A stretch of 64,000 nt of DNA from JAVJST01 sp965229715 (GTDB taxonomy: Bacteria > Pseudomonadota > Alphaproteobacteria > Rhodospirillales > Casp-alpha2), in NCBI GenBank assembly GCA_965229715.1, contig CBDDJL010000002.1, positions 620,001-684,000 of the forward strand, in the 5' to 3' direction. Positions 28,375 to 37,814 of the stretch are shown one piece after another (positions within the stretch are counted from its first letter, which is position 1; the number at the start of each line of letters is the position of its first letter). A model generated the notes under the pieces. The model was not told the DNA's origin. It made no database searches and saw only the letters and a list, made by a program, of their open reading frames with translations. A program made the translations under genes and the position numbers.

Positions 28375-28401
28375 CTCATGCTTACTCCGACGAAGCATGA
28401 G
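28375..28401. terminator. inverted repeat between convergent coq7 and the trmJ-like gene
   Basis: Perfect 9-bp arms CTCATGCTT (28375-28383) and AAGCATGAG (28393-28401) with a 9-base loop lie between convergent genes, fitting a bidirectional stop. No T-tract follows on either strand. Confidence 0.5.
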
Positions 28402-28406
28402 ACGGA

Positions 28407-29204
28407 TTAGTCCTTCCGCCGCAAATGCGTCCGGGTCAGGCCGGAAACAATGCCGCGAAATGTGCGCACCTCCTGTTCCGTGAATTGCGCACGTTGCAAC
28501 ATGTTGCGGATATTGCGCACCATGGCCGGGCGTTTTTCCGGCGGCCGCAGAAAGCCGCAGTCGTCCAGCTCGCTCTCAAGATGCTCGAACAGGCCGTTGA
28601 GTTCCTGCTTGTTGGCGGGCCGCGCGGCACGATTCGAGGCGGTCTCACGCCACGTCGCTTCGTCGATGCCCGTCTGCAACCACTCATAACCGACACAGAA
28701 CACCGCCTGGGCGAGATTGAGCGATTTAAACGCCGGGTTGAGCGGAACCGCCAGGATGGCGTCCGCCAACACGACGTCCTCGTTGGCGAGGCCTTTCGCC
28801 TCGGGTCCGAATATCACGCCTGTGGCGATGCCGTCACGATGTGCACGATGCAAGGTCGGCGCGGCTTCGCGGGGCGTCATGACCTGTTGCACGGAATCGC
28901 GGGGACGTGCGGTGGTCGCCAACACGAACTGAAGGTCGGCAACCGCATCGGCGGTCGTCTCGTAAATGCGTGCACCGTCGATTACCGCGTCGGCGCCCGA
29001 AGCAGCAGCGCGGGCGCGTTCGTTGGGCCAACCGTCGCGCGGGTCGACGATCCGCATGTCGGAAAGACCACAGTTCATCATGGCGCGGGCGCACATGCCG
29101 ATATTTTCGCCGAGTTGCGGTCGGACGAGGATCATGACGGGCGGGCCGTCGGGAATAAGCTCGATCGCCGCTGACTCGGGTGCGGATTTATCGATGCCGG
29201 CCAC
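28407..29204 (-). CDS. TrmJ-family tRNA/rRNA 2'-O-methyltransferase
   Basis: A 265-residue SPOUT methyltransferase. The motifs NIGMCARAMMNCGL, FGPEAKGLANEDV and VPLNPAFKSLNLAQAV form the knotted SAM-binding site of the SpoU/TrmJ group. TrmJ methylates position 32 of tRNA; the C-terminal extension (about 170-265) fits TrmJ. It sits 20 bases downstream of cimA on the same strand. Confidence 0.88.
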   Translation of the reverse strand: MAGIDKSAPESAAIELIPDGPPVMILVRPQLGENIGMCARAMMNCGLSDMRIVDPRDGWPNERARAAASGADAVIDGARIYETTADAVADLQFVLATTARPRDSVQQVMTPREAAPTLHRAHRDGIATGVIFGPEAKGLANEDVVLADAILAVPLNPAFKSLNLAQAVFCVGYEWLQTGIDEATWRETASNRAARPANKQELNGLFEHLESELDDCGFLRPPEKRPAMVRNIRNMLQRAQFTEQEVRTFRGIVSGLTRTHLRRKD

Positions 29205-29224
29205 GGGATCCGCCGTCCCGCCGG

Positions 29225-30841
29225 TTAGGCCGCGTCAGTGGTGTTGGCGACGGCAGTGGCGCCGTCACGCAGCAACATGTAGACGATACTGTCGCGGAGC
29301 GCATTGTAGGATGCGTCGATGATGTTGGGCGACACACCGACGGTGTTCCAGCGCTCGCCGTCGGTATCGGCAGATTCGATCATCACGCGTGTTACCGCGC
29401 GCGTGCCTTCGCCAGGCGTCAGAATCCGGACTTTATAGTCCGCGAGACGCAGGTTCTTGAGGTTCGGATAAAGTGGTATCAGCACCTTGCGGAGCGCGGC
29501 GTCCAATGCGTTGACAGGGCCGTTGCCCTCGGCGACAGCCATCAGGTCGTCATCGCCGATTTGCACCTTAACGGTCGCTTCCGACATGGTCACGAGTTCG
29601 CCCCGCGCGTTCCAGCGGCGTTCGTCGATCACGCGAAAGCTCGTGCAGCGGAAGTATTCCGGTACGTCCTGGAGCTCGCGTCGCGCCAACAATTCGAAAC
29701 TCGCCTCGGCACCGTCGTAAGCGTAGCCGAAATACTCGTGTTCCTTGACGATCTCAACGAGGCGCATGACTTTCGGCTCGTCGGCATCGACCTCGATGCC
29801 GATATCGCGAAACCGGGCAAGGATGTTGGAGCGGCCCGACTGGTCGGAAACCACGATATGCCGGTGATTGCCGACGGTTTCCGGCTCAATGTGTTCGTAA
29901 GTTTTCGGATTCTTCTCGACCGCCGATACATGCAGGCCACCCTTGTGGGCAAATGCCGATTCGCCAACGTAGGGAGCATTGCGCGCTGGCGCGCGGTTGA
30001 GACGCTCGTCGAGCATATGCGAGACATGGGTCAGACGCGTCAAGCTTTCGGCCGTCATGCCTATTTCGGCGTTCATCTTGAGAGCTAGCGACGGAATGAT
30101 GCTGATGAGATTGGCGTTGCCGCAGCGTTCGCCGAGACCGTTCAACGCGCCCTGGACCTGACGTGCGCCGGCGCGTACCGCGGCGAGCGAGTTGGCCACC
30201 GCATTGCCGGTATCATCATGACAGTGGATGCCGAGATGGGCTCCCGGTACATGCTGACACACGTCGGTAACGATCGCCTCGACCTCGTGCGGCAAGGTGC
30301 CGCCGTTCGTGTCGCACAGCACCACCCAGCGCGCACCCGCCTCATAGGCGGCGGTCACGCACTCCAGCGCGTATGCGCGATTACCCTTGTAACCGTCGAA
30401 GAAGTGTTCGGCGTCGAACAGGACTTCGTCCTTGCAAGCTGTCGCGTGACGGACGCTATCTGCGATCATTCGAACGTTTTCGTCGCGTTCGATACCGAGC
30501 GCGACATCGACGTGAAAGTCCCAGGTTTTGCCGACCATGCAAATAGCGCCACACGGCGCGTCGAGCAGGGCCTTCAGGCCGGGGTCGTTCTCCGTCGAGC
30601 GGCCGGCCCGGCGGGTCATGCCGAATGCGGAGATGCGCGCGGTCTTGAGGTTTGGCAGATCGGAAAAAAACGCGTCGTCCGTCGGATTGGCGCCCGGCCA
30701 TCCGCCCTCGATGTAATCAATGCCGAGAGAATCGAGCTCGTGCGCGATGGCGGCCTTGTCTTCGGCGCTAAAATCGACGCCCTGGGTCTGCGCGCCGTCG
30801 CGCAGCGTAACATCATAGAGGTAGACGCGATCGTCACTCAT
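29225..30841 (-). CDS. cimA: (R)-citramalate synthase
   Basis: A 538-residue DRE-TIM metallolyase with a C-terminal LeuA allosteric domain. LRDGAQTQG near residue 13 and HCHDDTGNAVANS near 208 are catalytic and metal-site blocks. The length and the absence of LeuA-type N-terminal sequence fit the CimA group, which condenses pyruvate and acetyl-CoA to citramalate for isoleucine synthesis without threonine. The annotated ATG has no good ribosome site of its own; a short upstream ORF overlaps it (separate entry). Confidence 0.9.
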   Translation of the reverse strand: MSDDRVYLYDVTLRDGAQTQGVDFSAEDKAAIAHELDSLGIDYIEGGWPGANPTDDAFFSDLPNLKTARISAFGMTRRAGRSTENDPGLKALLDAPCGAICMVGKTWDFHVDVALGIERDENVRMIADSVRHATACKDEVLFDAEHFFDGYKGNRAYALECVTAAYEAGARWVVLCDTNGGTLPHEVEAIVTDVCQHVPGAHLGIHCHDDTGNAVANSLAAVRAGARQVQGALNGLGERCGNANLISIIPSLALKMNAEIGMTAESLTRLTHVSHMLDERLNRAPARNAPYVGESAFAHKGGLHVSAVEKNPKTYEHIEPETVGNHRHIVVSDQSGRSNILARFRDIGIEVDADEPKVMRLVEIVKEHEYFGYAYDGAEASFELLARRELQDVPEYFRCTSFRVIDERRWNARGELVTMSEATVKVQIGDDDLMAVAEGNGPVNALDAALRKVLIPLYPNLKNLRLADYKVRILTPGEGTRAVTRVMIESADTDGERWNTVGVSPNIIDASYNALRDSIVYMLLRDGATAVANTTDAA

Positions 30842-30888
30842 CGGACACAGTCTTCAGGTTGCCAAAAAGAGGCGGGAGATTGCCTCAT
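30838..30888 (-). CDS. 16-codon upstream ORF coupled to cimA
   Basis: A small ORF encoding MRQSPASFWQPEDCVR starts behind a GGGAG ribosome site and ends with a TGA overlapping the cimA ATG (ATGA). cimA itself lacks a clear ribosome site, so its translation may depend on reinitiation after this ORF. No run of Ile, Leu or Val codons is present, so a classical attenuation peptide is not supported. Existence as a translated leader is inferred. Confidence 0.45.
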   Translation of the reverse strand: MRQSPASFWQPEDCVR

Positions 30889-30897
30889 TTTCTCCCG
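30864..30897 (-). promoter_or_regulatory. candidate leader switch before cimA
   Basis: On the minus strand a hairpin with arms GAGGC/GCCTC (30882-30886 and 30869-30873) is followed by five T (30864-30868), like an intrinsic terminator. An alternative hairpin pairs CGGGAGA (30891-30897) with TCTCCCG (30873-30879) and would bury the ribosome site of the upstream ORF. The two share sequence and cannot form together. Confidence 0.4.
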
Positions 30898-30969
30898 AGT
30901 CTCAAGGACTTCCAAGGTCGTTGGACATATGTGGCGTCAGGCTTTGTCGCCTGTTTGCGTGACTGTATG

Positions 30970-33618
30970 TCAGGCTGAGCCGACGAGTTTCGTCAACTCG
31001 TCTGCCGGCATCGGCTTGCCAAAGAGATATCCTTGGCCGACGTCACATCCAAGTGCATTGAGGAAGGTCATCTGGCTCTCTGTCTCGATGCCCTCGGCGA
31101 CAACGGCAAGGTTCAGTTGCTGAGCCATGCTGACGATGGTTCGTGCGATGGTCGCGGCGTCGCGATCATCGGGCAGGTTATTCACGAAGGCGCGGTCGAC
31201 TTTGAGGTTATCGAGCGGAAACCTGGTCAGGTAGCTGAGAGCGGAGTAACCGGTGCCGAAGTCGTCCATGGAAACCGTAACGCCCAATTCCTTGAGGCCC
31301 ATCAGCGTTTCAATGGTCCGCTCGGGGTTTTCGACCAACATGCTTTCGGTCAGCTCGAGATCGAGGAGCTTCGGTTCGAAGTCGGATTCCTTCAATGATT
31401 TTCGAATTCGATGTTCCAGGTCGCCATGCAGAAACTGGATTGCCGAGAGATTGACGCCAAAATGAATGGGGGGAAGGCCGTCTCTCAACCACGCCGCGCC
31501 CTGGTTGCAGACCCGGTCGAGAACCCATTGGCCGATGTCGATGATCAGACCGGTTTGCTCGGCGACGACGATGAATTCGGCTGGGGATACGAAGCCGAGT
31601 TCTCCCGAGTTCCAGCGAATCAGCGCTTCGGCGCCGACAACGTTGCGGCGCGAGAGGTCGACTTTCGGTTGATAGAGAAGGCTCAGTTCGTCGCGTTCAA
31701 TGGCACGACGAAGATTGCGTTCGATATCGAGCCGGCGTTGAGCCTGTGCGCTAAGCGGCTGCGTGTAGAACACGTAACTGCCGGCAAAGTATTTCTTGGC
31801 GTGGTGTGTGACCGTATCCGCATGTTGCATGAGTTCAATTCTATCGTCTGCATCGTCGGGATAGTTGCAGATGCCGATGGTGCACGACGTGAAGATTTCC
31901 TTGTCTTCCACCTGCAGCGGCTTTGCCATATCGCTGCAAATGCGCTCGGCGATTTTCTCAATGGCATCGCGCGAGACCTCGGATGTGAAAAGAACGAAAA
32001 AATCGTCGCCGCCGAAATGCGCGAGGTATCCGAGGCCGTCGAGGTTCTCTTCTATGCGCTGAGCGGCGGCCAGAAGCACCTTGTCACCAAATACATGACC
32101 CATGGCGTCATTGATGCTCTTGAACGCGTTGAGGTCGCAGCTCATCAGAGCAAACGGCTCCCCCGTCGCGTACGTGCGCTCGATGGCGCGGTCGATCTCC
32201 TGTTCGAACAGATAGCGGTTCGGCAGGCCTGTCAGCGGATTGCGGGTGGCGAGACGTTCGAGTTCGTTCTCATTTTCCTTGCGCTCTGATATATCGCGAA
32301 ACGATCCGATGGTCAGCTTGCGGCCGGCGAACGTCATGGAACTCACGCCGACCTCCAGCGGAAACACATTGCCGTTCTTCCGGCGACCCATGGTCTCGAA
32401 ACGGGAGCTTGTCCCCCCGTCCGCCGATATCAATCGGGTCCGAACGTCTTCCCCCGGCGGTTGGTCGGTGTCCGTTGCCAGTAAGACGTCGATGTTTTTG
32501 TTGATGATTTCGCCCGACGTGTAGCCGAACACGGCCACAGCGGCTGCATTGATGGTTTCGATGGCGCCGGTTTCGTCGACGACGATAATGCCGTCGTTCA
32601 CGGTATCCATGGTATTGCGAAGCCGTTCTTCGCGTTCAAGGATCGTACGAATGGTTCGCTGCCGTTCGGTGACGTCGCGCCCCGCGATAATGACGGAACG
32701 GCTGCCGGGATCTTCTTCCTCTTCGGGAGCAAACGGCAGCACGTTGATCTCCACGTCGAGGATGGTTCCGTCTCCGCGCTGTAGCTGAACCGGCACCTGT
32801 GCGCTCTCGTTCACAAGCAGGTCCATGTCGCCGATGAAGATTTCACGGTAATCGTCTTGCACGAAATCGGAGAATGGTCGGTCGAGCAGGGTGTCCGCAT
32901 CCCACATGCCGAGCATGGCGATGCCGGCGGCGTTAATTTTCGTAATCCGCCCGCCGACACATATGCAGATCATATCGGGCGCCAGTTCGATGATGTGCTC
33001 GTAGTCGTCCTGCTGGCGGATTGCCGTAAGGCGTTCTCGCTCGGTTTCCTGATTGAAGCGGTCGAGGATGCCGCGTCCGGCATTGCCAATCAGGGTGGCG
33101 TATTCTCGGTACTGCGGATTGCCGAGCGGGCCCAGAAACTCCTGCGCCATCATCTCGGCGAAACCGATGATACTGTTGAGCGGCGTGCGGAGCTCATGAC
33201 TGATGGCCGACAGGGTATCCCGGCCGGCCGATGCATAGGGATCGAAATCGGCATGGATGACAGCCACGACGACATGTCCGTTTGTGAGCCGGGCAATCCG
33301 GACGGTGCACGGCGCGGCGCTGTTTTTTTTCGTTGCATCGATGGATTGCGAGATGTCGGTGTTTCGGCATTCATCGATCGCATGCTCGATATCGCTGATC
33401 GAGGCCTCGACAAAAATGTCCGACAGTTCGATTCGCGCCCCAGGTTCGGACGTGGTCGTTGCCGCGGCACGGTTTGCGGCAACCAGCGTTAGACCTTCAC
33501 GGTCGAGTGCCGTGATGTAGAGCGGAATGGGCAGCGCGTCGATGACCGATCGTTCGACCGTATCACTGGCGTCAGCAGGGTTCCTTCCAGCAAGAGGGTG
33601 CGGCTGAACCTGAACCAT
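30970..33618 (-). CDS. PAS-GGDEF-EAL c-di-GMP signalling protein with embedded histidine-kinase dimerisation segment
   Basis: An 882-residue cytoplasmic protein. In order: an N-terminal PAS-like region, an H-box SHELRTPLNSIIGFAEM (around His141) as in HisKA domains but without a kinase ATPase domain, PAS domains at about 205-320 and 335-445, a GGDEF domain (455-620) and an EAL domain (640-880). The GGDEF signature reads GGDDF (536-540), a conservative change. The EAL domain keeps EALIRW (664), LELTES, DDFGTGYSAL and VAEGIET, so phosphodiesterase activity is likely. Net activity cannot be told from sequence. Confidence 0.92.
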   Translation of the reverse strand: MVQVQPHPLAGRNPADASDTVERSVIDALPIPLYITALDREGLTLVAANRAAATTTSEPGARIELSDIFVEASISDIEHAIDECRNTDISQSIDATKKNSAAPCTVRIARLTNGHVVVAVIHADFDPYASAGRDTLSAISHELRTPLNSIIGFAEMMAQEFLGPLGNPQYREYATLIGNAGRGILDRFNQETERERLTAIRQQDDYEHIIELAPDMICICVGGRITKINAAGIAMLGMWDADTLLDRPFSDFVQDDYREIFIGDMDLLVNESAQVPVQLQRGDGTILDVEINVLPFAPEEEEDPGSRSVIIAGRDVTERQRTIRTILEREERLRNTMDTVNDGIIVVDETGAIETINAAAVAVFGYTSGEIINKNIDVLLATDTDQPPGEDVRTRLISADGGTSSRFETMGRRKNGNVFPLEVGVSSMTFAGRKLTIGSFRDISERKENENELERLATRNPLTGLPNRYLFEQEIDRAIERTYATGEPFALMSCDLNAFKSINDAMGHVFGDKVLLAAAQRIEENLDGLGYLAHFGGDDFFVLFTSEVSRDAIEKIAERICSDMAKPLQVEDKEIFTSCTIGICNYPDDADDRIELMQHADTVTHHAKKYFAGSYVFYTQPLSAQAQRRLDIERNLRRAIERDELSLLYQPKVDLSRRNVVGAEALIRWNSGELGFVSPAEFIVVAEQTGLIIDIGQWVLDRVCNQGAAWLRDGLPPIHFGVNLSAIQFLHGDLEHRIRKSLKESDFEPKLLDLELTESMLVENPERTIETLMGLKELGVTVSMDDFGTGYSALSYLTRFPLDNLKVDRAFVNNLPDDRDAATIARTIVSMAQQLNLAVVAEGIETESQMTFLNALGCDVGQGYLFGKPMPADELTKLVGSA

Positions 33619-33665
33619 TTTGATGATTTTCCCGCCCCTGGCGTGCCCATTATTCTATATTTCTC

Positions 33666-33683
33666 ATAAGTATAACCACTTAT
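33666..33683. promoter_or_regulatory. inverted repeat upstream of the GGDEF/EAL gene
   Basis: Perfect 6-bp arms ATAAGT and ACTTAT with a 6-base centre lie about 50-65 bases before the gene start. The repeat overlaps a minus-strand TATACT and follows a TTGATA, so it may be an operator at the promoter. Confidence 0.4.
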
Positions 33684-33711
33684 ATCAAAAAGGGGAATAT
33701 GTGATTCGTTT

Positions 33712-33734
33712 AAATTCTCGCCTCACGAGAATTT
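33712..33734. terminator. hairpin after the MFS gene
   Basis: Perfect 9-bp arms AAATTCTCG (33712-33720) and CGAGAATTT (33726-33734) with a 5-base loop lie about a dozen bases past the MFS stop. Only three T close the stem in the minus direction, so termination would be weak. Confidence 0.45.
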
Positions 33735-33745
33735 AGGAATTTGGG

Positions 33746-35071
33746 TTATATCGATTGATCTGTATTCTGCACGCTCTCGCGTGGGTTGCGAGAGGTGTTG
33801 TCGCTCCGCGCCATTGGATCCAGCGGAGAGACCAGCGGTGCGGTTCTCGGCATGGTGACGACGAATGCAGGCCGGTCGTCGCCCAGTTTTCTCGGGCGCC
33901 GGATCATGCGCCATGCAGCGAACAACGCGAGGGCACCGTGTGTTGCCGCAGTCACGCGATAAAGCGTGGCAAATGAGGATAAGTCGATCAGCGTCGAGGT
34001 AATGAGCGGACCGATCGAGGCGCCAACGCTATAAAACAACAGCATCGCAGTGGCGATTTCCATTCGCCGTTCCGGACCGCACAGATCGTTGATGTGGGCG
34101 ACGCACAGTGAATAGATGGTCAGCGAGACGAAACCGAAGCAGAACATGGTGACGGCAAGGGTCAGAAAGGCGCCGCCATATTCGAAAGACAAAACCAGAC
34201 CGAAGATGCTCGACGTCGCGGCGACACCCATGATGGTCCAGCGCCTGTCGAGTCTGTCCGACAGCCTGCCGACCGGGAACTGTCCGCACGCGCCGCCAAG
34301 GAGGAACGCCATCATGAACCAGCCGGTCTGTTGCGCAGAAAAACCCTGCGACGACATGAACACCGGCGCCAGTCCCCATGTCGAGCCATTTGCGAACCCG
34401 ACGCAGATGATGCCGAACACGGCAATCGGCGACAACGTTGCCGCCCATTTGAGGTCGAGCTTGATTTTCGTCGGTGGCGTCGGCGATTGCCGCGTCGTCA
34501 TTGAAACCGGGATCAGCGCGAGGATGATCAGCGCACTGGCATAGATAAACAGATCCGGTGCCGTGATGTCGGCGAGGCCCAGCAGGTTCTGTCCGCCAAG
34601 CGAGCCGCAGAACATCAGGACCTGGTAAATCGAGAATGTCGAACCCCGGTGCGTCTTGTCCGTCTTGTCGTTCAGCCAGGCCTCGATCACGGCATAGAGC
34701 CCCGACGCTGCCGCACCGTTGAGAACCCGAAGGCCGATCCATACCATGGGATTGGTAAATACGGGCATCAACATGATCGAGACTGCGGCAATCGCGGCGA
34801 TCGAAGCGAATGTCCGAATGTAGCCGACACGGCGGACGGCCATCGGCACGGCAAAGCAACCGATCACGAATCCACCGAAGTAAGCGGTGCCCATCGCGCC
34901 GATCAGCGGCGTCGGAAAGGCTTCGGCATAACCGCGGAGCGGGATCAGCGTGTTGGTAAGCGATGCGCCCGTCTGCATTACAAACATCGAAATCAGCAGG
35001 GCGGCAACGGGCGCGAGGAAGGCGGGCATGATGGGGATCATTGCGTCCGTGCAGACTGGCGGCCAGCGCAT
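33746..35071 (-). CDS. MFS transporter
   Basis: A membrane protein of up to 441 residues with about 12 hydrophobic segments and a soluble C-terminal tail. An MFS A-like loop is seen as GRLSDRLDRR in the second half, and AVPMAVRRVGY in the first. The resemblance is to the YcaD/UMF-type carriers. Substrate unknown. The start is uncertain: ATG 35071, 35041 and 35029 are in frame and none has a good ribosome site; the first helix begins just after MPAFLAP, favouring one of the later starts. Confidence 0.85.
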   Translation of the reverse strand: MRWPPVCTDAMIPIMPAFLAPVAALLISMFVMQTGASLTNTLIPLRGYAEAFPTPLIGAMGTAYFGGFVIGCFAVPMAVRRVGYIRTFASIAAIAAVSIMLMPVFTNPMVWIGLRVLNGAAASGLYAVIEAWLNDKTDKTHRGSTFSIYQVLMFCGSLGGQNLLGLADITAPDLFIYASALIILALIPVSMTTRQSPTPPTKIKLDLKWAATLSPIAVFGIICVGFANGSTWGLAPVFMSSQGFSAQQTGWFMMAFLLGGACGQFPVGRLSDRLDRRWTIMGVAATSSIFGLVLSFEYGGAFLTLAVTMFCFGFVSLTIYSLCVAHINDLCGPERRMEIATAMLLFYSVGASIGPLITSTLIDLSSFATLYRVTAATHGALALFAAWRMIRRPRKLGDDRPAFVVTMPRTAPLVSPLDPMARSDNTSRNPRESVQNTDQSI

Positions 35072-35118
35072 TTTTCTTGTTCGTGCGACAAGTAATTGTC
35101 AGCCGGATGCAATGTTGG

Positions 35119-36456
35119 TTAGGCGCGCTTCCATGTCGTACCGTCGGCGCCGTCCTCCAGTACGATCCCCTGCGATGTCAATTCGTCGCGGATTTGATCG
35201 GCGCGGGCGAAATCCTTGTCGGTGCGGGCCTGATTACGCTCGGCAATCAGTGCTTCGATAGCACTTTCGTCAATGTCGGCGGAATCTTCTGGCGACCATT
35301 TGAACCAGTTGTCCGACGATTGCTGAAGGAGGCCTAAGACCTCGGCGGACGCAACCAGAGCGCCAAGGTTTCCATCGCTACGCAACTGGTGCAGGCGGCT
35401 AACGGCAAGTGGTGTGTTGAGATCGTCGGACAGTGCATCGGCGATCCCGGCGTTGATTTCGTGGCCGTATGACGGAGCGCCCTGCAGAACACGATAGAAC
35501 CCATCCAACTCACGCTTTGCTTCGGCAATACCGGACTTGGTGAAATCGAGCGGTTGGCGGTAGTGGGTTTTGAGGAGAACGAGGCGGATCGCTTCTCCAG
35601 GAAATTCCTTGAGTAGTTCGTGGACGGTATAGAAGTTGCCGAGGCTCTTCGACATCTTCTCGCCCTCGGCCATCAGATAGCCGTTGTGCATCCAGTATCG
35701 CGCCATGATGTCGCTGCCATGGGCGCAGCGGCTCTGAGCAAGTTCATTCTCGTGATGCGGGAAAATCAGATCCTGGCCGCCACCGTGGATGTCGAACATC
35801 TCGCCGAGATATTCCTTCGCCATGGCCGAGCATTCGATATGCCAGCCCGGCCGGCCACGGCCCCATGGGCTATCCCATCCCGGCGTTTGATCGTCGGAAG
35901 GTTTCCACAAGACGAAGTCCGCTGGGTCCTTCTTATAAGGCGCGACGTCGACGCGGGCGCCGGCGATTAATTCGTCCCGGCTATGGCGAGACAAGCGGCC
36001 GTAATCGTCCATTGACGGCACATTGAACAGAACGTGGCCATCGGCCTCATAGGCGTTGCCGCGGCGGATCAGTTCTTCCGTCATCGTGATCATCTGTGGA
36101 ATGTGATCGGTGCAGCGCGGCTCGACATCCGGCGGCAGTGCGCCGAGCGCGGCCATGTCTTCGTGAAAAACGGCGGCGGTTCGTTCGGTGATGGTGCGAA
36201 TGTCCTCGCCGGTTTCACGCGAACGCGCGTTAATCTTGTCGTCGACGTCGGTGATGTTCCGGACGTAGGTCACCTTCGGGTAGAGACGCCGAAGCAGCCG
36301 CGCCAGCACATCGAAAACGACAACCGGTCTCGCGTTGCCGATATGCGCCAGATCGTAAACCGTCGGGCCGCACACATACATACGGACGTGTGCGGGATCG
36401 ATCGGCTCGAACGGCTGTTTTTCCCGGCTCAGGGTGTTGTGAATGCGAAGGCTCAT
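35119..36456 (-). CDS. cysS: cysteinyl-tRNA synthetase
   Basis: A 445-residue class I synthetase. The HIGH-type motif is in YDLAHIGNARP (near 34-44), the zinc ligands are in MYVCGPTVYD and GWHIECSAMA with HHENE, and KMSKS is in GEKMSKSLGNF. Slightly short compared with about 460 but complete at both ends. gltX lies just upstream on the same strand. Confidence 0.96.
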   Translation of the reverse strand: MSLRIHNTLSREKQPFEPIDPAHVRMYVCGPTVYDLAHIGNARPVVVFDVLARLLRRLYPKVTYVRNITDVDDKINARSRETGEDIRTITERTAAVFHEDMAALGALPPDVEPRCTDHIPQMITMTEELIRRGNAYEADGHVLFNVPSMDDYGRLSRHSRDELIAGARVDVAPYKKDPADFVLWKPSDDQTPGWDSPWGRGRPGWHIECSAMAKEYLGEMFDIHGGGQDLIFPHHENELAQSRCAHGSDIMARYWMHNGYLMAEGEKMSKSLGNFYTVHELLKEFPGEAIRLVLLKTHYRQPLDFTKSGIAEAKRELDGFYRVLQGAPSYGHEINAGIADALSDDLNTPLAVSRLHQLRSDGNLGALVASAEVLGLLQQSSDNWFKWSPEDSADIDESAIEALIAERNQARTDKDFARADQIRDELTSQGIVLEDGADGTTWKRA

Positions 36457-36473
36457 GATCGTCGTTTGTCCGG

Positions 36474-37814
36474 TCAGGCGGTCTCGCCGGCAAGGCGCCT
36501 CAGCGCCTTCGCACGTCCGATGACAGGTAACAGCTTCTGCAGTTCCGGTCCATGATCGCGCCCGGTCAGGGCAAGCCGGAGCGGCATGAACAGCGCTTTA
36601 CCTTTGGCTCCGGTCTTCTCCTTGACGGCTCGTGTCCATGCTGGCCAAGTCTCTCCGTCCCACGGCTCGTCAGGGAGCAGATCTGCGGCAGACGCAAGAA
36701 ATTCCAGATCCTCGACAACCGGCACGATCTCGCCGAAACACACCGTGTACCAAATGGCGACATCCGAGAAGGTTTCCAGATTCGGTCGCACGGCGTCCCA
36801 GAAGGCTTCGTCCGCGGTCACCAATCCCATCGCGAGAAGACGTTCCTGGATCTCGCCGAACGATCGCCCATGCAGCCAGCGTGCATTGAGCGCCCAGAGC
36901 CGGGCCGTATCAAAGCGTGGTTGGGCACGCCCGAAATGGCTAATGTCGAATGCGGCGGCGAGGGCGTTCAGGTCGTCGAAGACCTCGACGTCGTCCGATG
37001 TGCCGAGGGTTGCCAGCAAGCTGTTGACGGCCATCGGCTCGGCGCCTTGTTCACGCAAATCGCCGAGGCCAAATGAGCCGAGCCGCTTCGAGAGCGCCGC
37101 GCCATCGGCATCTGTCATCAACGGCAGATGCGCGAATGTTGATGGCGGCGCGCCGAGAGCTTCAAATAATTGTATCTGGATCGCCGAGTTGGTGACGTGA
37201 TCCTCACCGCGGACGACGTGCGTTATTGCCATGTCGATATCGTCGACGGTCGAAGGCAGCATATAGAGAAAACTGCCGTCCTCGCGAATGAGCACCGGAT
37301 CAGAGAGATTGCTGGCTTCGAAGGAAGTCGAGCCACGAACCTCGTCGTCGAAAGAAATCGTTCCGGCCGCCAGTTTGAATCGCCAGTGCGGACGGCGGCC
37401 TTCGTCTTCGAGTCGTAGTCGGTCGGCATCGCTAAGTGACAGGCCCGCACGATCGTAGATCGGTGGCTTGCCGGCGCGGCGTTGGCGATTACGGGCGAAT
37501 TCGAGCTCTTCCTGGGTCTCGTAGCATGCGTAAAGACGACCGGCATTCCTTAGGCGCTCGGCAGCGGTTTCGTAGGATGCGATTCTGAGCGACTGACGCT
37601 CCGTTCTATCGAATAGCAGTCCGAGCCAAGTCAGATCGTCTTCAATGACGGCGGCGTATGCATCGGTTGAGCGCTCCCGGTCCGTATCGTCGAAGCGCAG
37701 AATGGCCTGGCCGCCAGCCGCCCGGGCAACAAGCCAGTTGATCAGTGCCATGCGAGCATTGCCGACGTGCAGACGGCCCGTCGGACTGGGCGCGAAACGA
37801 ACGGTAACGGTCAT
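36474..37814 (-). CDS. gltX: glutamyl-tRNA synthetase
   Basis: A 446-residue synthetase: VRFAPSPTGRLHVGNAR at the N-terminus holds the HIGH-type motif, and ALSKRLGSFG the KMSKS-type motif. ATG 37814 gives the family start; the frame extends 26 codons upstream with no homology. Many alphaproteobacteria carry a second GltX that charges tRNA-Gln for amidation; which copy this is cannot be settled here. Confidence 0.94.
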   Translation of the reverse strand: MTVTVRFAPSPTGRLHVGNARMALINWLVARAAGGQAILRFDDTDRERSTDAYAAVIEDDLTWLGLLFDRTERQSLRIASYETAAERLRNAGRLYACYETQEELEFARNRQRRAGKPPIYDRAGLSLSDADRLRLEDEGRRPHWRFKLAAGTISFDDEVRGSTSFEASNLSDPVLIREDGSFLYMLPSTVDDIDMAITHVVRGEDHVTNSAIQIQLFEALGAPPSTFAHLPLMTDADGAALSKRLGSFGLGDLREQGAEPMAVNSLLATLGTSDDVEVFDDLNALAAAFDISHFGRAQPRFDTARLWALNARWLHGRSFGEIQERLLAMGLVTADEAFWDAVRPNLETFSDVAIWYTVCFGEIVPVVEDLEFLASAADLLPDEPWDGETWPAWTRAVKEKTGAKGKALFMPLRLALTGRDHGPELQKLLPVIGRAKALRRLAGETA

